Shown here: in pieces, positions 52,329-61,209 of the stretch
Layout: each line of letters begins with the position of its first letter
Numbering within the stretch: position 1 is the stretch's first letter
Assembly (NCBI RefSeq): GCF_014696105.1
Contig: NZ_JACJPO010000064.1
Span: forward strand, 1 to 64,000
From: Microcoleus sp. FACHB-1515
Lineage (GTDB): Bacteria > Cyanobacteriota > Cyanobacteriia > Elainellales > Elainellaceae
DNA: 64,000 nt
Direction: 5' to 3'
Position numbers and translations under genes: made by a program
The notes under the pieces: model-generated
Told to the model about the DNA's origin: nothing
Databases searched by the model: none
What the model saw: the letters and a program-made list of their open reading frames with translations, nothing else

Positions 52329-52789
52329 GACAGCGATTTGGTCATTTGGAAATTGGTGAAAGTTTGTCCAAGTCGTTCGACCTGCTGCGATCGCACGACT
52401 TGAAAGCCGCGCCGCTCGAAGAAAGGTTTGGCCGTGATGCTGGCTTCGGTGAAAAGCTGCGGCAGGGAAATCGACCGCGCTTCGGCTTCGAGGCGATTGA
52501 GCAGTTTCGTTCCGATGCCTTGGTTTTGAAAATCTTTGTGACAGTAGAAGCAGTCGATGTGACCGTCGGCTTCGAGTTCGGCAAACCCAACGATCTGCGA
52601 ATCGAGTTCGGCAACGGCGACGAAGTGATGGGCGGCGAGGCGATCGATCCAGCGCGATCGATCTTGCGCTCCAGATGCCCAAGCTTCGACCTGCGCCTGC
52701 GTGTAGTCGCGACGATTGACGGTACTCACCGTCTCTTGAAAAAGCTGGCGCAGCGTGTCGAGGTCGGCGGGCGCGTAAGGACGGATCAT
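52325..52789 (-). CDS. GNAT-family acetyltransferase
   Basis: 154 residues. Begins MIRPYAPADLDTLRQLFQET; the acetyl-CoA loop is KDFQNQGIGTKLLNRLE, preceded by the strand AVAELDSQIVGFAELE and followed by FTEASITAKPFFERRGFQVV. The substrate is unknown. Its start overlaps the upstream lipoprotein stop in ATGA and its stop overlaps the next start in ATGA, so translation is tightly coupled with both neighbours. Confidence 0.85.
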   Translation of the reverse strand: MIRPYAPADLDTLRQLFQETVSTVNRRDYTQAQVEAWASGAQDRSRWIDRLAAHHFVAVAELDSQIVGFAELEADGHIDCFYCHKDFQNQGIGTKLLNRLEAEARSISLPQLFTEASITAKPFFERRGFQVVRSQQVERLGQTFTNFQMTKSLS

Positions 52790-53241
52790 AACGGTTTCAG
52801 CGTTTGCTCTAGAATTTGCCGGGAGGGTTCGACCATTGCCCATTTGCCATCGGGCTGACGGCGCAAGGCAGCAAATTGCAGTGCGTCTGCTTTGCCGATC
52901 GCTTCTCCCTGCTGCACTTCCCCAAGCTTCGGACTGCGAATTCCACACAGCCGAAACAGATAGGCCGGAATTTCCGGGGCTTCAAACACGACGCAAATTG
53001 GATTCGACTGCACAGGCTGGACGCGACCATCGGCGGGCGCATAAACCGCATCGCCATTCAGTTCGATCGAAATATCGCCCAAGCCGCCCGCGACGCGATG
53101 TCCCGCGATCGCACTTCCGGGCTGCAACTGCCACCGCTGTTCGATCGGCAGCGATCGCCCCAGTTCGGTGGGCTGACTGCACCCTGTTAGAAACATTCCT
53201 AACAGCCAGACACTACTGCACGCGAAACTCGTAACCCGCAT
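52786..53241 (-). CDS. Lipoprotein with M23-like fold traces
   Basis: 151 residues from the ATG at 53241. The leader ends in a lipobox FLTGCSQP (cysteine near residue 22). The body contains AGHRVAGGLGDISIELNG, YAPADGRVQPVQS and EVQQGEAIGKAD, which recall a lysostaphin/M23-type beta-hairpin fold. The zinc ligands HxH needed for catalysis are not obvious, so it may be a degenerate member. It overlaps the upstream gene's end by 29 bp and the GNAT start by 4 bp. Confidence 0.65.
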   Translation of the reverse strand: MRVTSFACSSVWLLGMFLTGCSQPTELGRSLPIEQRWQLQPGSAIAGHRVAGGLGDISIELNGDAVYAPADGRVQPVQSNPICVVFEAPEIPAYLFRLCGIRSPKLGEVQQGEAIGKADALQFAALRRQPDGKWAMVEPSRQILEQTLKPL

Positions 53242-53629
53242 ATTCGTCGCCTTCGTAGAGAACCACCAGCCAGCTTTGCGGATCGAACGCCAGCGGATAC
53301 GCAACGCGATCGGCAGCCACGCCCGCCCGCACTTCGAGGCTGGGAAGCTGGCAGTACGGTTCTTTGAGAATGGCTTCGACTTTTGATTTGCGATCGCGCT
53401 CCGGCACGGCCAATAGCTGCGCGAGTTGCTGCCGCGACACAACCACGCCCGCCTTTACATCGCCCTGACAAATCGATCGCGTTGCTTTGGCCGGAGTTGC
53501 TGCGCCATGCACATCCATCAGCAATCCCACCAAGGCAAACATCAATCCGCCCGCCAAGAGCGGCTTCACGGTCGATCGCGGCGGCTCGGCACGATATCGC
53601 CTTTCCACAGTTTGGTGCGATTCTCTCAT
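53213..53629 (-). CDS. Secreted small protein, paralogue of the gene at 17609
   Basis: 138 residues. A basic N-terminus then a hydrophobic segment (KPLLAGGLMFALVGLLMDVHG) directs export or anchors it. The mature part, CQGDVKAGVVVSRQQLAQLL, KVEAILKEPYCQLPSLEV, AYPLAFDPQSWLVVLYEGDEYAG, matches the protein at 17609-18025 in cysteine spacing and motif. It starts 15 bp after the gene at 53645 and overlaps the next gene by 29 bp. Confidence 0.72.
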   Translation of the reverse strand: MRESHQTVERRYRAEPPRSTVKPLLAGGLMFALVGLLMDVHGAATPAKATRSICQGDVKAGVVVSRQQLAQLLAVPERDRKSKVEAILKEPYCQLPSLEVRAGVAADRVAYPLAFDPQSWLVVLYEGDEYAGYEFRVQ

Positions 53630-53644
53630 GATCTTTTCCTTGGT

Positions 53645-54559
53645 TTAATAAAATCTGCCGCCTAGCAGCAAGCCGATCATTGCCAAAAACAAACGATAGC
53701 CCCAGGTGAATCCGGTTTCCGGCGTGAACGTGGTGCGGTAAATGGCGATCGCCGCAGGCAAAACAATCAGTCCGGCAACGGGAAGCCACAGATGCGGAAA
53801 CGAAGACAGCAGCAGATCTAGCCCGACGCGCAGCACCGTCGCACCGATAATCCAAATCGCCGCATCCGCGATCGTCAGATTGGGCGGCGCAGGCTGGCGC
53901 GAAGGGCGATCGGGCGCATCCAAGAGCGCAACCAGTTTGTCCCCCAGGGATGGCTGGCGGCGACGATGGCGGGACGGCTGGCGCGATCGCAAACTTTTTG
54001 CAATTGAGACGGCTTCCCATTCGGCTCGGAACAAATCGATCGGGCGGCTGCTGATGACAATCACCCCGTCGCGATCGCGCTCAATCAGGGGAACCGCAGC
54101 CGCCAGAAATTCGCAGGTCGGCAAATCGTCGCTGTCTGGATCAAGCTTGCGATCGCGATCGACTGCTTCTGCCAAATTTTTTAGTTCAAGCAGGGCGGCT
54201 TCTTGCGCGATCGCCAAATCGTGAATCTGGTCGATTTGCGCTTCCAGCCGAGCGAGAGCTTCGCCTCTGGGCGTCGCTTCTCCGGGCAGCGTCGCGGTCT
54301 CCGGCAGATGAAGCTGGCGCAGCAGCGCCTCGGTTTCGCGGCTGGAAAGGCGTCGCGGCTCGATCGCAGTTTTAATGGAACGATATCGCTCTGGCGGGGT
54401 GGACGAGCGAATTTGCATTGGAGAAGCGTCTGCCCAGTCGATCGCTTCGCTCGCGGGCGGATCTTCAGTGGGGGTAGGCTGACGCATGGCGGTTCGCCCC
54501 ATTTGCAGGGCTTGCAATTTTGCCTGAATTGCCTGAATCTCGATCTGGGACTCTTTCAT
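53645..54559 (-). CDS. Large hypothetical protein with C-terminal membrane segments, first gene of the unit
   Basis: 304 residues from the ATG at 54559, with CAGGAGCC upstream. Charged helical N-terminus (residues 1-150, possible coiled coil, ALARLEAQIDQIHDLAIAQE), then a middle with VIVISSRPIDLFRAEWEA. A basic Arg-rich stretch (RSRQPSRHRRRQPS) follows, and three hydrophobic segments (IADAAIWIIGATVLRVGLDL, LWLPVAGLIVLPAAIAIY, LFLAMIGLLLGGRFY) close the protein. Unrecognised. A LexA-type box lies 59 bp upstream of its start, so it may be the damage-inducible head of the five-gene unit. Confidence 0.6.
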   Translation of the reverse strand: MKESQIEIQAIQAKLQALQMGRTAMRQPTPTEDPPASEAIDWADASPMQIRSSTPPERYRSIKTAIEPRRLSSRETEALLRQLHLPETATLPGEATPRGEALARLEAQIDQIHDLAIAQEAALLELKNLAEAVDRDRKLDPDSDDLPTCEFLAAAVPLIERDRDGVIVISSRPIDLFRAEWEAVSIAKSLRSRQPSRHRRRQPSLGDKLVALLDAPDRPSRQPAPPNLTIADAAIWIIGATVLRVGLDLLLSSFPHLWLPVAGLIVLPAAIAIYRTTFTPETGFTWGYRLFLAMIGLLLGGRFY

Positions 54560-54891
54560 CGCTGGCTCCTGAATCTCTGCTGGAGAACGTGTGGGGAACG
54601 ACACATTCAAGAGGAATGGTACAAGTGTACTAGCAAAATGTTGAAGATGCAAGCGCGATCGAGTTTATGTTTTCAGCGACGTGAATTTTTGTCAGGGCGC
54701 AGCATCACCGTATTCCTGTGGACGATCGATATTTCTTTTCCAAAAATTTTCTAAAATCATTCGATCGAACTTTTTTGCAGCGAAACGCGACACTATAATG
54801 ACGGCTAATCGGTTTGCTTGACAGGCAAGCTAAATTAGAAGAAAGCAGCCTGTATTTGCTTAATAGAAACACCTCCAGGAAACCCACACTG
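54560..54891. other. Divergent promoter gap with a LexA-type box
   Basis: 332 bp between the divergent operon (54559) and the gene at 54892. It contains the LexA-type box (54618-54631). An AAATTTTCTAAAATC stretch and a repeated CGATCGA occur further right. No gene or RNA seen. Confidence 0.5.
54618..54631. promoter_or_regulatory. LexA-type box GGTACAAGTGTACT
   Basis: It fits the cyanobacterial LexA consensus RGTACNNNDGTWCB at all 14 positions and is palindromic (GTACA-AG-TGTAC). It sits 59 bp upstream of the ATG at 54559, a usual operator position. It also lies 261 bp upstream of the gene at 54892. Whether LexA binds in this organism is unknown. Confidence 0.6.
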
Positions 54892-55173
54892 ATGATTGGC
54901 CCCCGATTTATCAAGTCAGCCTATCGGAAAGAGCCGATTTCCAGCTTTCTGTTGACGATCGGCCTGGTCGATGCGGTCATCGGCGGCGTCGATAGTCATT
55001 GGACGCTGCTGACGCTTGGACTGGCGACGGCAGGCGCAGCGATCGCCCTCCGGTGGTGGCTCGCTCAACGCAATCGCGTCGAACTGCCGACAGGTTCACC
55101 GGTTCTCTATCTGCCCGATCGATCGTCGCGGCCTTCGCTGCCGATGCTCAGCGATCGCAAACCCTCTCGCTAA
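54892..55173 (+). CDS. Small membrane protein, hypothetical
   Basis: 93 residues from the ATG at 54892. One hydrophobic segment (ISSFLLTIGLVDAVIGGV) and a second (LLTLGLATAGAAIALRWWLA) are separated by a short loop. The C-terminus is basic and proline-rich (PVLYLPDRSSRPSLPMLS). No family was recognised. It ends 12 bp before the MerR gene on the same strand, so they may be co-transcribed. Confidence 0.62.
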   Translation: MIGPRFIKSAYRKEPISSFLLTIGLVDAVIGGVDSHWTLLTLGLATAGAAIALRWWLAQRNRVELPTGSPVLYLPDRSSRPSLPMLSDRKPSR

Positions 55174-55185
55174 CTTGGCTTGAAT

Positions 55186-55614
55186 ATGAGCGCAACCCTG
55201 CTCAAAATAGGTGAAGTGGCAACCAGTAGCGGCCTACCCGTCAAAACCGTCCGCTACTACGAAGAGATTGGCCTGCTGGCGCCGACCGTCGAGCGATCGG
55301 ACACGGGCTATCGCCTGTTCACGCCGCAGATTTTCGATCGGCTGGCCTTCATCAAGCGAGCGCAGCATCTTGGCCTCAGCCTGAATGAAATTCAGCAGAT
55401 TCTCGCCGTGTACGATCAAGGCCAGTTGCCCTGCGGCGAAGTGCGATCGCATCTGGAAAAGAAAGTCGAGCAGATTGCCGAACAGATTCGATCGCTGCAA
55501 CTGCTGCAAAATGAACTGCAAGGCTTGCTGTCTGGCTGGCAAGATCAGCCCGATACCGTGCCGCAAGCTCGCGATCGCATTCCGGTGATTTGCCCGAATT
55601 TGCAGACAAAATAG
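55186..55614 (+). CDS. MerR-family transcriptional regulator
   Basis: 142 residues. A winged-helix DNA-binding domain (KIGEVATSSGLPVKTVRYYEEIGLL) opens the protein, and a dimerisation helix (VRSHLEKKVEQIAEQIRSLQ) follows. Cysteines in GQLPCGEVRS (near residue 83) and the C-terminal VICPNL lie where metal-sensing MerR proteins such as ZntR and CadR place ligands, suggesting a heavy-metal or redox signal. The target is unknown; no efflux gene lies in the window. It starts 12 bp after the preceding gene and 88 bp before the response regulator. Confidence 0.85.
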   Translation: MSATLLKIGEVATSSGLPVKTVRYYEEIGLLAPTVERSDTGYRLFTPQIFDRLAFIKRAQHLGLSLNEIQQILAVYDQGQLPCGEVRSHLEKKVEQIAEQIRSLQLLQNELQGLLSGWQDQPDTVPQARDRIPVICPNLQTK

Positions 55615-55702
55615 TGGCTCTTTGCAAAACTTGCTGACTCGCTGGGAAAACTGGCGCAGGTAAAGTATTCTGGTCTGAATCAGAACTTGACGAGGGGCAG
55701 CA

Positions 55703-56245
55703 ATGGCAAATCAAAAGGTTTTGATTGTCGATGACAGCAAAACGATTCGGATGCAGGTCAAGGACATGCTGCCGATCGGTCGGTTTGAGATTCTTGAAGC
55801 CAAAGACGGCTTGGAAGGACTCGACCTGATTCGCCAGCAGCAGCCGAGCCTTGTTCTGCTCGATTTTTTCATGCCGCGCATGAACGGCTGGGAAGTTGTG
55901 CAGAAAATTCAAGCCCAGCCGCAGCTTCAGGCAATTCCGATCGTGATGATGTCCGGTCGCAAAGAAGAAGTGGAGCAAACTGCCCCAGAGCTATTCCAGT
56001 ATTTTGAGTTTGTCAGCAAGCCGTTTGAGCAGCGCAGCTTGATGGAAGCGATTCGATCGGCCATGACCAAAGCCAAAAGCCGTCAGCCTGCCGCCAAACC
56101 TGCAACAGGAGCCGATGATCTGCAAACGCTCAAAGCAACGGTGGCAAAACTTCAGCAGCACAACATCAAACTGCAAGCCGAAGTCGATGGCTTGAAGAAG
56201 CAGATGGCGCAGTTAGTCGCATTTGTGCGCCAAAAGCTGAAGTAG
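55703..56245 (+). CDS. Response regulator with C-terminal coiled coil
   Basis: 180 residues. The receiver domain has the DD pair in VLIVDDSKTIR, the phospho-acceptor Asp in LVLLDFFMP (near residue 54) and the conserved Lys in FEFVSKPFEQ. There is no DNA-binding or enzymatic output domain; the C-terminus is a coiled coil (LKATVAKLQQHNIKLQAEVDGLKKQ). This is a PatA/CheY-like single-domain type with an added helix that may mediate contacts. It stands alone. Confidence 0.9.
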   Translation: MANQKVLIVDDSKTIRMQVKDMLPIGRFEILEAKDGLEGLDLIRQQQPSLVLLDFFMPRMNGWEVVQKIQAQPQLQAIPIVMMSGRKEEVEQTAPELFQYFEFVSKPFEQRSLMEAIRSAMTKAKSRQPAAKPATGADDLQTLKATVAKLQQHNIKLQAEVDGLKKQMAQLVAFVRQKLK

Positions 56246-56370
56246 GAGCGATCGTGCTCCTATAGGTGGTCGTGCCTCTCATCCGCTGCGATCGCAACCC
56301 GTCAGCACGCCGCGCCACGAAAGAGGATGCGATTTGTCGCACCCTCTCATTTAGTTTGAACTCAGGCAAA

Positions 56371-57450
56371 TTAAGCAGTGACGGCTTTCTTCGCAACGGC
56401 GTTCAGTTCGCCCTTGGCATATTTGGCAGCGAAGTCATCCAGCGAAACCTGCTTGATCTTGCTGGCTTGGCCTGCGGTGCCGAACTGCTGGTAGCGATCG
56501 GCGCACACTTTTTGCATGTACTTGATCGACGGCTTCAGGAAGAAGCGGGGGTCGAATTCTTTCGGATTCGAGAACAGCGCTTCCCGGACGGCTGCGGTGA
56601 TTGCCAAGCGACAGTCGGTGTCGATGTTGATTTTGCGAACGCCGCTCTTGATGCCCTTTTGAATTTCTTCGACGGGAACGCCGTAGGTTTCCGGAATTGC
56701 GCCGCCGTACTGGTTGATCAGGGCGAGCAGATCTTCGGGAACCGAGGACGAACCGTGCATGACCAGGTGCGTATTCGGCAGGCGGCGGTGAATTTCTTCG
56801 ATGCGGCTGATTGCCAAGATTTCGCCCGTCGGCTTGCGGGTGAACTTGTAAGCGCCGTGACTGGTTCCGATCGCCACTGCGAGCGCGTCAACCTGCGTTT
56901 TCTCCACAAAGTCAACGGCTTCGTCGGGGTCGGTGAGCAGCATCGAGTGGTCGAGTTCGCCTTCAAAGCCGTGTCCGTCTTCGGCTTCGCCCTTTCCGGT
57001 TTCCAGCGATCCCAAGCAGCCCAGTTCACCTTCGACCGAAGCACCGATCGCGTGAGCCACTTTCACCACTTCGCGGGTGACGTTAACGTTGTATTCATAG
57101 CTCGAAGGCGTTTTGGCGTCGGCTTCCAGCGAACCATCCATCATGACGCTGGTGAAGCCGTTTTTGATGGCGGAGTAGCAGGTGGCAGGCTCGTTTCCGT
57201 GATCTTGGTGCATCACGATCGGAATATGCGGGTAGGTTTCGACCGCTGCCAGAATTAGGTGACGCAAAAAGTTTTCGCCAGCGTATTTGCGTGCGCCACG
57301 CGAAGCTTGCAGAATCACAGGGCTGTCGGTTTCATGGGCAGCCTGCATGATCGCTTGGATCTGCTCCATGTTGTTGACATTAAATGCTGGAATGCCGTAG
57401 CCGTTCTCTGCTGCGTGATCGAGCATTAGCCGCATAGGAACGAGCGCCAT
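56371..57450 (-). CDS. fda: Class II fructose-bisphosphate aldolase
   Basis: 359 residues. It splits fructose-1,6-bisphosphate and sedoheptulose-1,7-bisphosphate in glycolysis and the Calvin cycle, using zinc. Landmarks are the metal ligands in [16 protein letters not shown] and [16 protein letters not shown], plus [13 protein letters not shown] and the [14 protein letters not shown] segment. Length and sequence are of the cyanobacterial class IIB (CbbA/Fda) type. The ATG at 57450 has AGGAGGATAT upstream, a strong ribosome-binding site. Alone. Confidence 0.97.
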   Translation of the reverse strand: MALVPMRLMLDHAAENGYGIPAFNVNNMEQIQAIMQAAHETDSPVILQASRGARKYAGENFLRHLILAAVETYPHIPIVMHQDHGNEPATCYSAIKNGFTSVMMDGSLEADAKTPSSYEYNVNVTREVVKVAHAIGASVEGELGCLGSLETGKGEAEDGHGFEGELDHSMLLTDPDEAVDFVEKTQVDALAVAIGTSHGAYKFTRKPTGEILAISRIEEIHRRLPNTHLVMHGSSSVPEDLLALINQYGGAIPETYGVPVEEIQKGIKSGVRKINIDTDCRLAITAAVREALFSNPKEFDPRFFLKPSIKYMQKVCADRYQQFGTAGQASKIKQVSLDDFAAKYAKGELNAVAKKAVTA

Positions 57451-57504
57451 AGATATCCTCCTGAGGATGTCAAAAAATTCTGTCGGATGATTTAGACAAG
57501 CTAA

Positions 57505-57545
57505 ATTGTTACAACAATCTTAAGATACTTTTCACCGCTGGTGAA
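57505..57545. promoter_or_regulatory. Inverted repeats upstream of fda
   Basis: ATTGTT-AC-AACAAT (57505-57518) and TTCACC-GCT-GGTGAA (57531-57545) lie 55-95 bp before the fda start. They may be operators for carbon or nitrogen control; the match to NtcA or RpaB boxes is not exact. Confidence 0.4.
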
Positions 57546-57651
57546 GTGTATCGATCGATCTTCTCGGTCAGTCACGCTTGATGAATCGACTCACCGCTTC
57601 AGCTTGCTTTATGTTAAGTATAAATCCCTAGCTGCACCAATTGCAATCGAG

Positions 57652-59553
57652 TTAAGGCAGCGCCCAGACTTTGATCACTCCTTCGCCATCTCCTGAAACC
57701 AAAAATTCGTTTGAACTAAAAGCTACCGAGAAAATCGGGCTGAGATGTCCTTGAAAATGGCGAACGAGTGCGCCCGTGTGCAGATTCCACAGCTTCACCG
57801 TCATGTCGCGACTGCCGCTTGCCAGCAGTTTTCCATCTGGGCTGACGGCCACCGCCTGAACGAGGCCAACGTGAACATCAAAGCTGGCGCTTCCGGTCAG
57901 ATGGCGATCGACAAAATCCCAGGTTTGAATCGCGCCATTTTTAGACGCAGAACTGCCACAGGCGATGATTCTGCCATTGGGACTGATGGCGATCGAACTG
58001 TATCCATGCGTCGCTTCACCGCGCAGCGTTTGCAGTTTCCTTCCTGTGCCAAATTCCCACAGGCTAATCGTTGCGCCATAGTTGCTGCTAGCGAGAAATT
58101 GGCGATCGGGACTGATTGCGATCGCTGGAATGCGCTTTGATTGTGCGTTCAAATTCCGAATCAATCGGCCTGTCGTTAAATTCCACAAGTTGATCATGCC
58201 GTCTGTGCCGCTAGTTACCAGCGTATCTCCTGCCGAACAAATCGCCAGAGAACTCACCTGCCCTGCATGAGCATGAATGCTGCCCATCAGTTCGCCTGTC
58301 TGCAAACTCCAAAAATTCAGCGTTCCGTTTGTGCCACCACCCACCAAAACGCGCCCATCGGGGCGAATCGCGATCGCATTCATCCAGGCGGTTTGCTGAA
58401 ACTGATGGATCATCTCTCTGGTTTGCAAATTCCAAACGTTGACAGCGTTGTCGTGCGCTTTGCGAGAAGCACTGCTGCTCACCAGCATTTTGCCATCCGG
58501 ACTCAGGGCGATCGAAACCACTTCGCCAACGGCACTCAGCGTACAAATCGATTGATCTTCGGCAATTCGAGGCAAGCCAAGGCTGTGTCGCGTCAATAAC
58601 GGTCTTGCCGTTCCTGACAGAAAGTAAGCCTCTTGCTTGCGAGTGGAAGTTGCGATCGCTAGCTCAGGTTGCCGCAGATCTGTTAGCACTTGATCGGCAA
58701 ATTGATAGCGCCGACTCGTCGCATTTTGCAGCATTCGATCGAGAACTTGAGCTAGTGAATCGCTCACCGGATGAATTAGATAGTCGCGCCACACCCAGCG
58801 ATCGTCACTCGTATCGAATAAATCAAACGGTGACATCTGCGTCAGCAAATGAACACAAGTCGCGCCCAAACTATAAATATCACTGGCAAAAACTGCTCGA
58901 CCTCGAACCTGTTCGGGAGCCGTATATTCCGCACTGCCGATCGTTGTTCCAGTCCTTAATAAAGCGGTTCCCGTTGCATATTTCGCCGCACCCAAATCTA
59001 CCAATACCAACTTTTGATCAGAAGCACGGCGAATAATATTAGCAGGCTTAATGTCGCGATGAATCACTTGGCGATCGTGCATGAACTGAACGACAGGCAG
59101 CAAATCCAGCAAAAGCTGACGAATTTGACTTTCGCTCAATGCGCTTTGTGTTCTTAGCTCCTGCTCTAAGTTTTGCCCCTCGATAAATTCTTGAATCAAA
59201 TATTGTTGTCCATCTTGCTCTAGATAATCGAGCAAATTTGGAATCTGCGGATGGGCGCTCAATTGGCTCAGACGTTCAGCTTCTTCACGAAACAGTTCAG
59301 ATGCTTTCGGGCGATCGATCCCTACATTTGGAAAAAACTGCTTAATTACACATAGCGGCTTGTCAGGTTTTGCCAAACCAACTGCGAGAAACGTGCGACC
59401 AAATCCACCTTGACCGAGCGGCCTCAATGCTCTGTAGCGAGCCGCTCCGGGAGCTTCACTCGCGCCCAACTGCAATTTTGCTCCACACTGACAAACTTCC
59501 GTATCGTCTGCATTTTGCGGCGAAGTGCAGCGAGGATTGAGACAATAGCTCAT
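57652..59553 (-). CDS. Ser/Thr protein kinase with C-terminal WD40 repeats
   Basis: 633 residues from the ATG at 59553. An N-terminal zinc-ribbon-like MSYCLNPRCTSPQN...CQCG is followed by a Hanks kinase: glycine loop PLGQGGFGRTFLAV, Lys71 in CVIKQFF, catalytic HRDIKPANII and LVDLGAAKYATG. From about residue 335 at least five WD40 repeats follow (for example VVSIALSPDGKMLVSSSAS, SLAICSAGDTLVTSGTDGMINLWNL and AVAVSPDGKLLASGSRDMTVKLWNL). This is a cyanobacterial SpkB/SpkF-like architecture for signalling. The neighbouring gene at 59636 encodes a close relative without WD40. Confidence 0.9.
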   Translation of the reverse strand: MSYCLNPRCTSPQNADDTEVCQCGAKLQLGASEAPGAARYRALRPLGQGGFGRTFLAVGLAKPDKPLCVIKQFFPNVGIDRPKASELFREEAERLSQLSAHPQIPNLLDYLEQDGQQYLIQEFIEGQNLEQELRTQSALSESQIRQLLLDLLPVVQFMHDRQVIHRDIKPANIIRRASDQKLVLVDLGAAKYATGTALLRTGTTIGSAEYTAPEQVRGRAVFASDIYSLGATCVHLLTQMSPFDLFDTSDDRWVWRDYLIHPVSDSLAQVLDRMLQNATSRRYQFADQVLTDLRQPELAIATSTRKQEAYFLSGTARPLLTRHSLGLPRIAEDQSICTLSAVGEVVSIALSPDGKMLVSSSASRKAHDNAVNVWNLQTREMIHQFQQTAWMNAIAIRPDGRVLVGGGTNGTLNFWSLQTGELMGSIHAHAGQVSSLAICSAGDTLVTSGTDGMINLWNLTTGRLIRNLNAQSKRIPAIAISPDRQFLASSNYGATISLWEFGTGRKLQTLRGEATHGYSSIAISPNGRIIACGSSASKNGAIQTWDFVDRHLTGSASFDVHVGLVQAVAVSPDGKLLASGSRDMTVKLWNLHTGALVRHFQGHLSPIFSVAFSSNEFLVSGDGEGVIKVWALP

Positions 59554-59635
59554 AGACAAACTGGCAGATGGTTTTTCCAATCTACAGCAGCGATCGAGCA
59601 GATTGCGAAGATTGATAAGTTTTGTTGCAGATGAT

Positions 59636-60799
59636 TTAAGAAGACGTAGAAGGAGTTGTTACAGGCGATCGCTCCGGCTGTTTTGGCTCCAACGACAATA
59701 GATGAATTGCCACAATGGGAAATATCAAACTAATCACAACAAATGCGGCTGCCCACACCCAAATTCGCTGAGAGCGTGATACTTTGGCAGGTTGCGATCG
59801 CTTGCTGGCAACCGACAATTTGCCGCGCTGCTCAAAGTTCCAACTTGGGTAAGCAGAAATCGGTTGCACATCTGCAAATATAGGCGATCGTGCTTGAGGA
59901 AAGTCCTGACGATTTGCACTCGCTTTTGCTTGATTGGTGTGATAGAAATCTTGCAAAACTTCATTTGCCGATCGATAGCGCCGTTTGGTGGCACTTTGCA
60001 GCATTCGATCGAGAACAGCAGCAATTGAGTTGCTAACAGGCTGGTCAAGATAGTAACGCCAAATCCAGCGATCGTCGCTGCCGTCGAATAAGTCAAACGG
60101 CGACATTTGGGTGAGTAAATGAATGCAAGTTGCGCCCAAACTGTAGATATCACTGGCAAAAACCGCTTTGCCTCTAGTTTGTTCAGGTGCGGTATATTCT
60201 GCGCTGCCGATCACGGTTCCAGTTTTGGCGATCGCCGTTCCAGTAGCATATTTAGCGGCTCCCATATCCACCAGCACCAATTTATTGTCTGTTTCGCGGC
60301 GGATGATGTTAGCGGGTTTGATGTCGCGATGAATTACTTTGTGATCGTGCATAAACTGAACGACAGGCAGCAAATCCAGCAAAAGCTGACGAATTTCGAG
60401 TTCGCTAAATGTGCCGCGATCGTTCAGTTCCTGCTCTAAGTTTTGCCCGTCAATAAATTCTTGAATCAGATATTGCTGTCCGTCTTGTTCCAAATAATCG
60501 AGCAAGTTTGGAATTTGGGGATGATGGCCGAGTTGTTTGAGCCGCAGGGCTTCCTGGCGAAACAGTTCGGAGGCTTTTGTATTGGCTTGAACAGCCGGAA
60601 AAAACTGCTTAATCACGCACAGGGGCTTCGATTCCGTTGCTCTATCAACAGCAAGAAATGTCCGGCCAAAGCCGCCCTGACCAATTGGCCGAAGCGCCAT
60701 GTAGCGATTTCCTAGTCGCAATCGCGCTCCGCACCGACAAAATTCAGAACTGTCTGCATTTTGGGGTGAGGAACAGGCAGGATTGAGACAATAGCTCAT
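59636..60799 (-). CDS. Ser/Thr protein kinase with C-terminal membrane helix
   Basis: 387 residues from the ATG at 60799. The same zinc-ribbon-like start (CLNPACSSPQN...CRCGARL) and kinase core are present: GQGGFGRTFLAV, Lys64 in CVIKQFF, HRDIKPANII at 157-166 and VDMGAAKYA. A single hydrophobic segment (IWVWAAAFVVISLIFPIVAI) near the C-terminus is followed by a short extracellular tail. The kinase parts of this and the preceding gene are clearly related, so they are tandem duplicates with different output domains. It lies 82 bp upstream of the WD40 kinase on the same strand. Confidence 0.9.
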   Translation of the reverse strand: MSYCLNPACSSPQNADSSEFCRCGARLRLGNRYMALRPIGQGGFGRTFLAVDRATESKPLCVIKQFFPAVQANTKASELFRQEALRLKQLGHHPQIPNLLDYLEQDGQQYLIQEFIDGQNLEQELNDRGTFSELEIRQLLLDLLPVVQFMHDHKVIHRDIKPANIIRRETDNKLVLVDMGAAKYATGTAIAKTGTVIGSAEYTAPEQTRGKAVFASDIYSLGATCIHLLTQMSPFDLFDGSDDRWIWRYYLDQPVSNSIAAVLDRMLQSATKRRYRSANEVLQDFYHTNQAKASANRQDFPQARSPIFADVQPISAYPSWNFEQRGKLSVASKRSQPAKVSRSQRIWVWAAAFVVISLIFPIVAIHLLSLEPKQPERSPVTTPSTSS

Positions 60800-61209
60800 G
60801 TGGGCTAAAAAACGAGCTTCATTCGACCCTTCATGGCAATTCCCAGAGATCCGGATGGCTCGTAACAAATATTTAGTAATACCGATCGCAGGAGTAGAGG
60901 GTGTGCGATTGCGAAGCGCTGTCCGCAGGAATCGATCCCGCTCAATTCTCCTCAGCAAGGGGAACTTTGAGCGGTTAGTTCGGCTCCCTTTCGACAGCTT
61001 GTCTCTGACGTGAAGGCTAACAAGACCCAGAAAAAGCCGGATAAATTTTCGCTTGCTTTGTTTCCTTTGCGATCGGCGAGCTTGATGTGGGTGGAAGACC
61101 CGCTGCCTAGATGCGATCGCCAGTTGCCCTGACAAACGCACCGTCTTCACCTGCACACCACGATCGATCCCCGCCTGATAGTTCAGCCAATGATGGCAAC
61201 GGTCATGGT
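60800..61209. other. Gap between DUF928 gene and kinase gene
   Basis: 410 bp with no gene. It contains a long inverted repeat, CCGCTCAA (60938-60945) with TTGAGCGG (60967-60974), extended by partial pairing of TTCTCC with GGGGAA. It could be a structured leader of the minus-strand kinase transcript. Confidence 0.4.
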
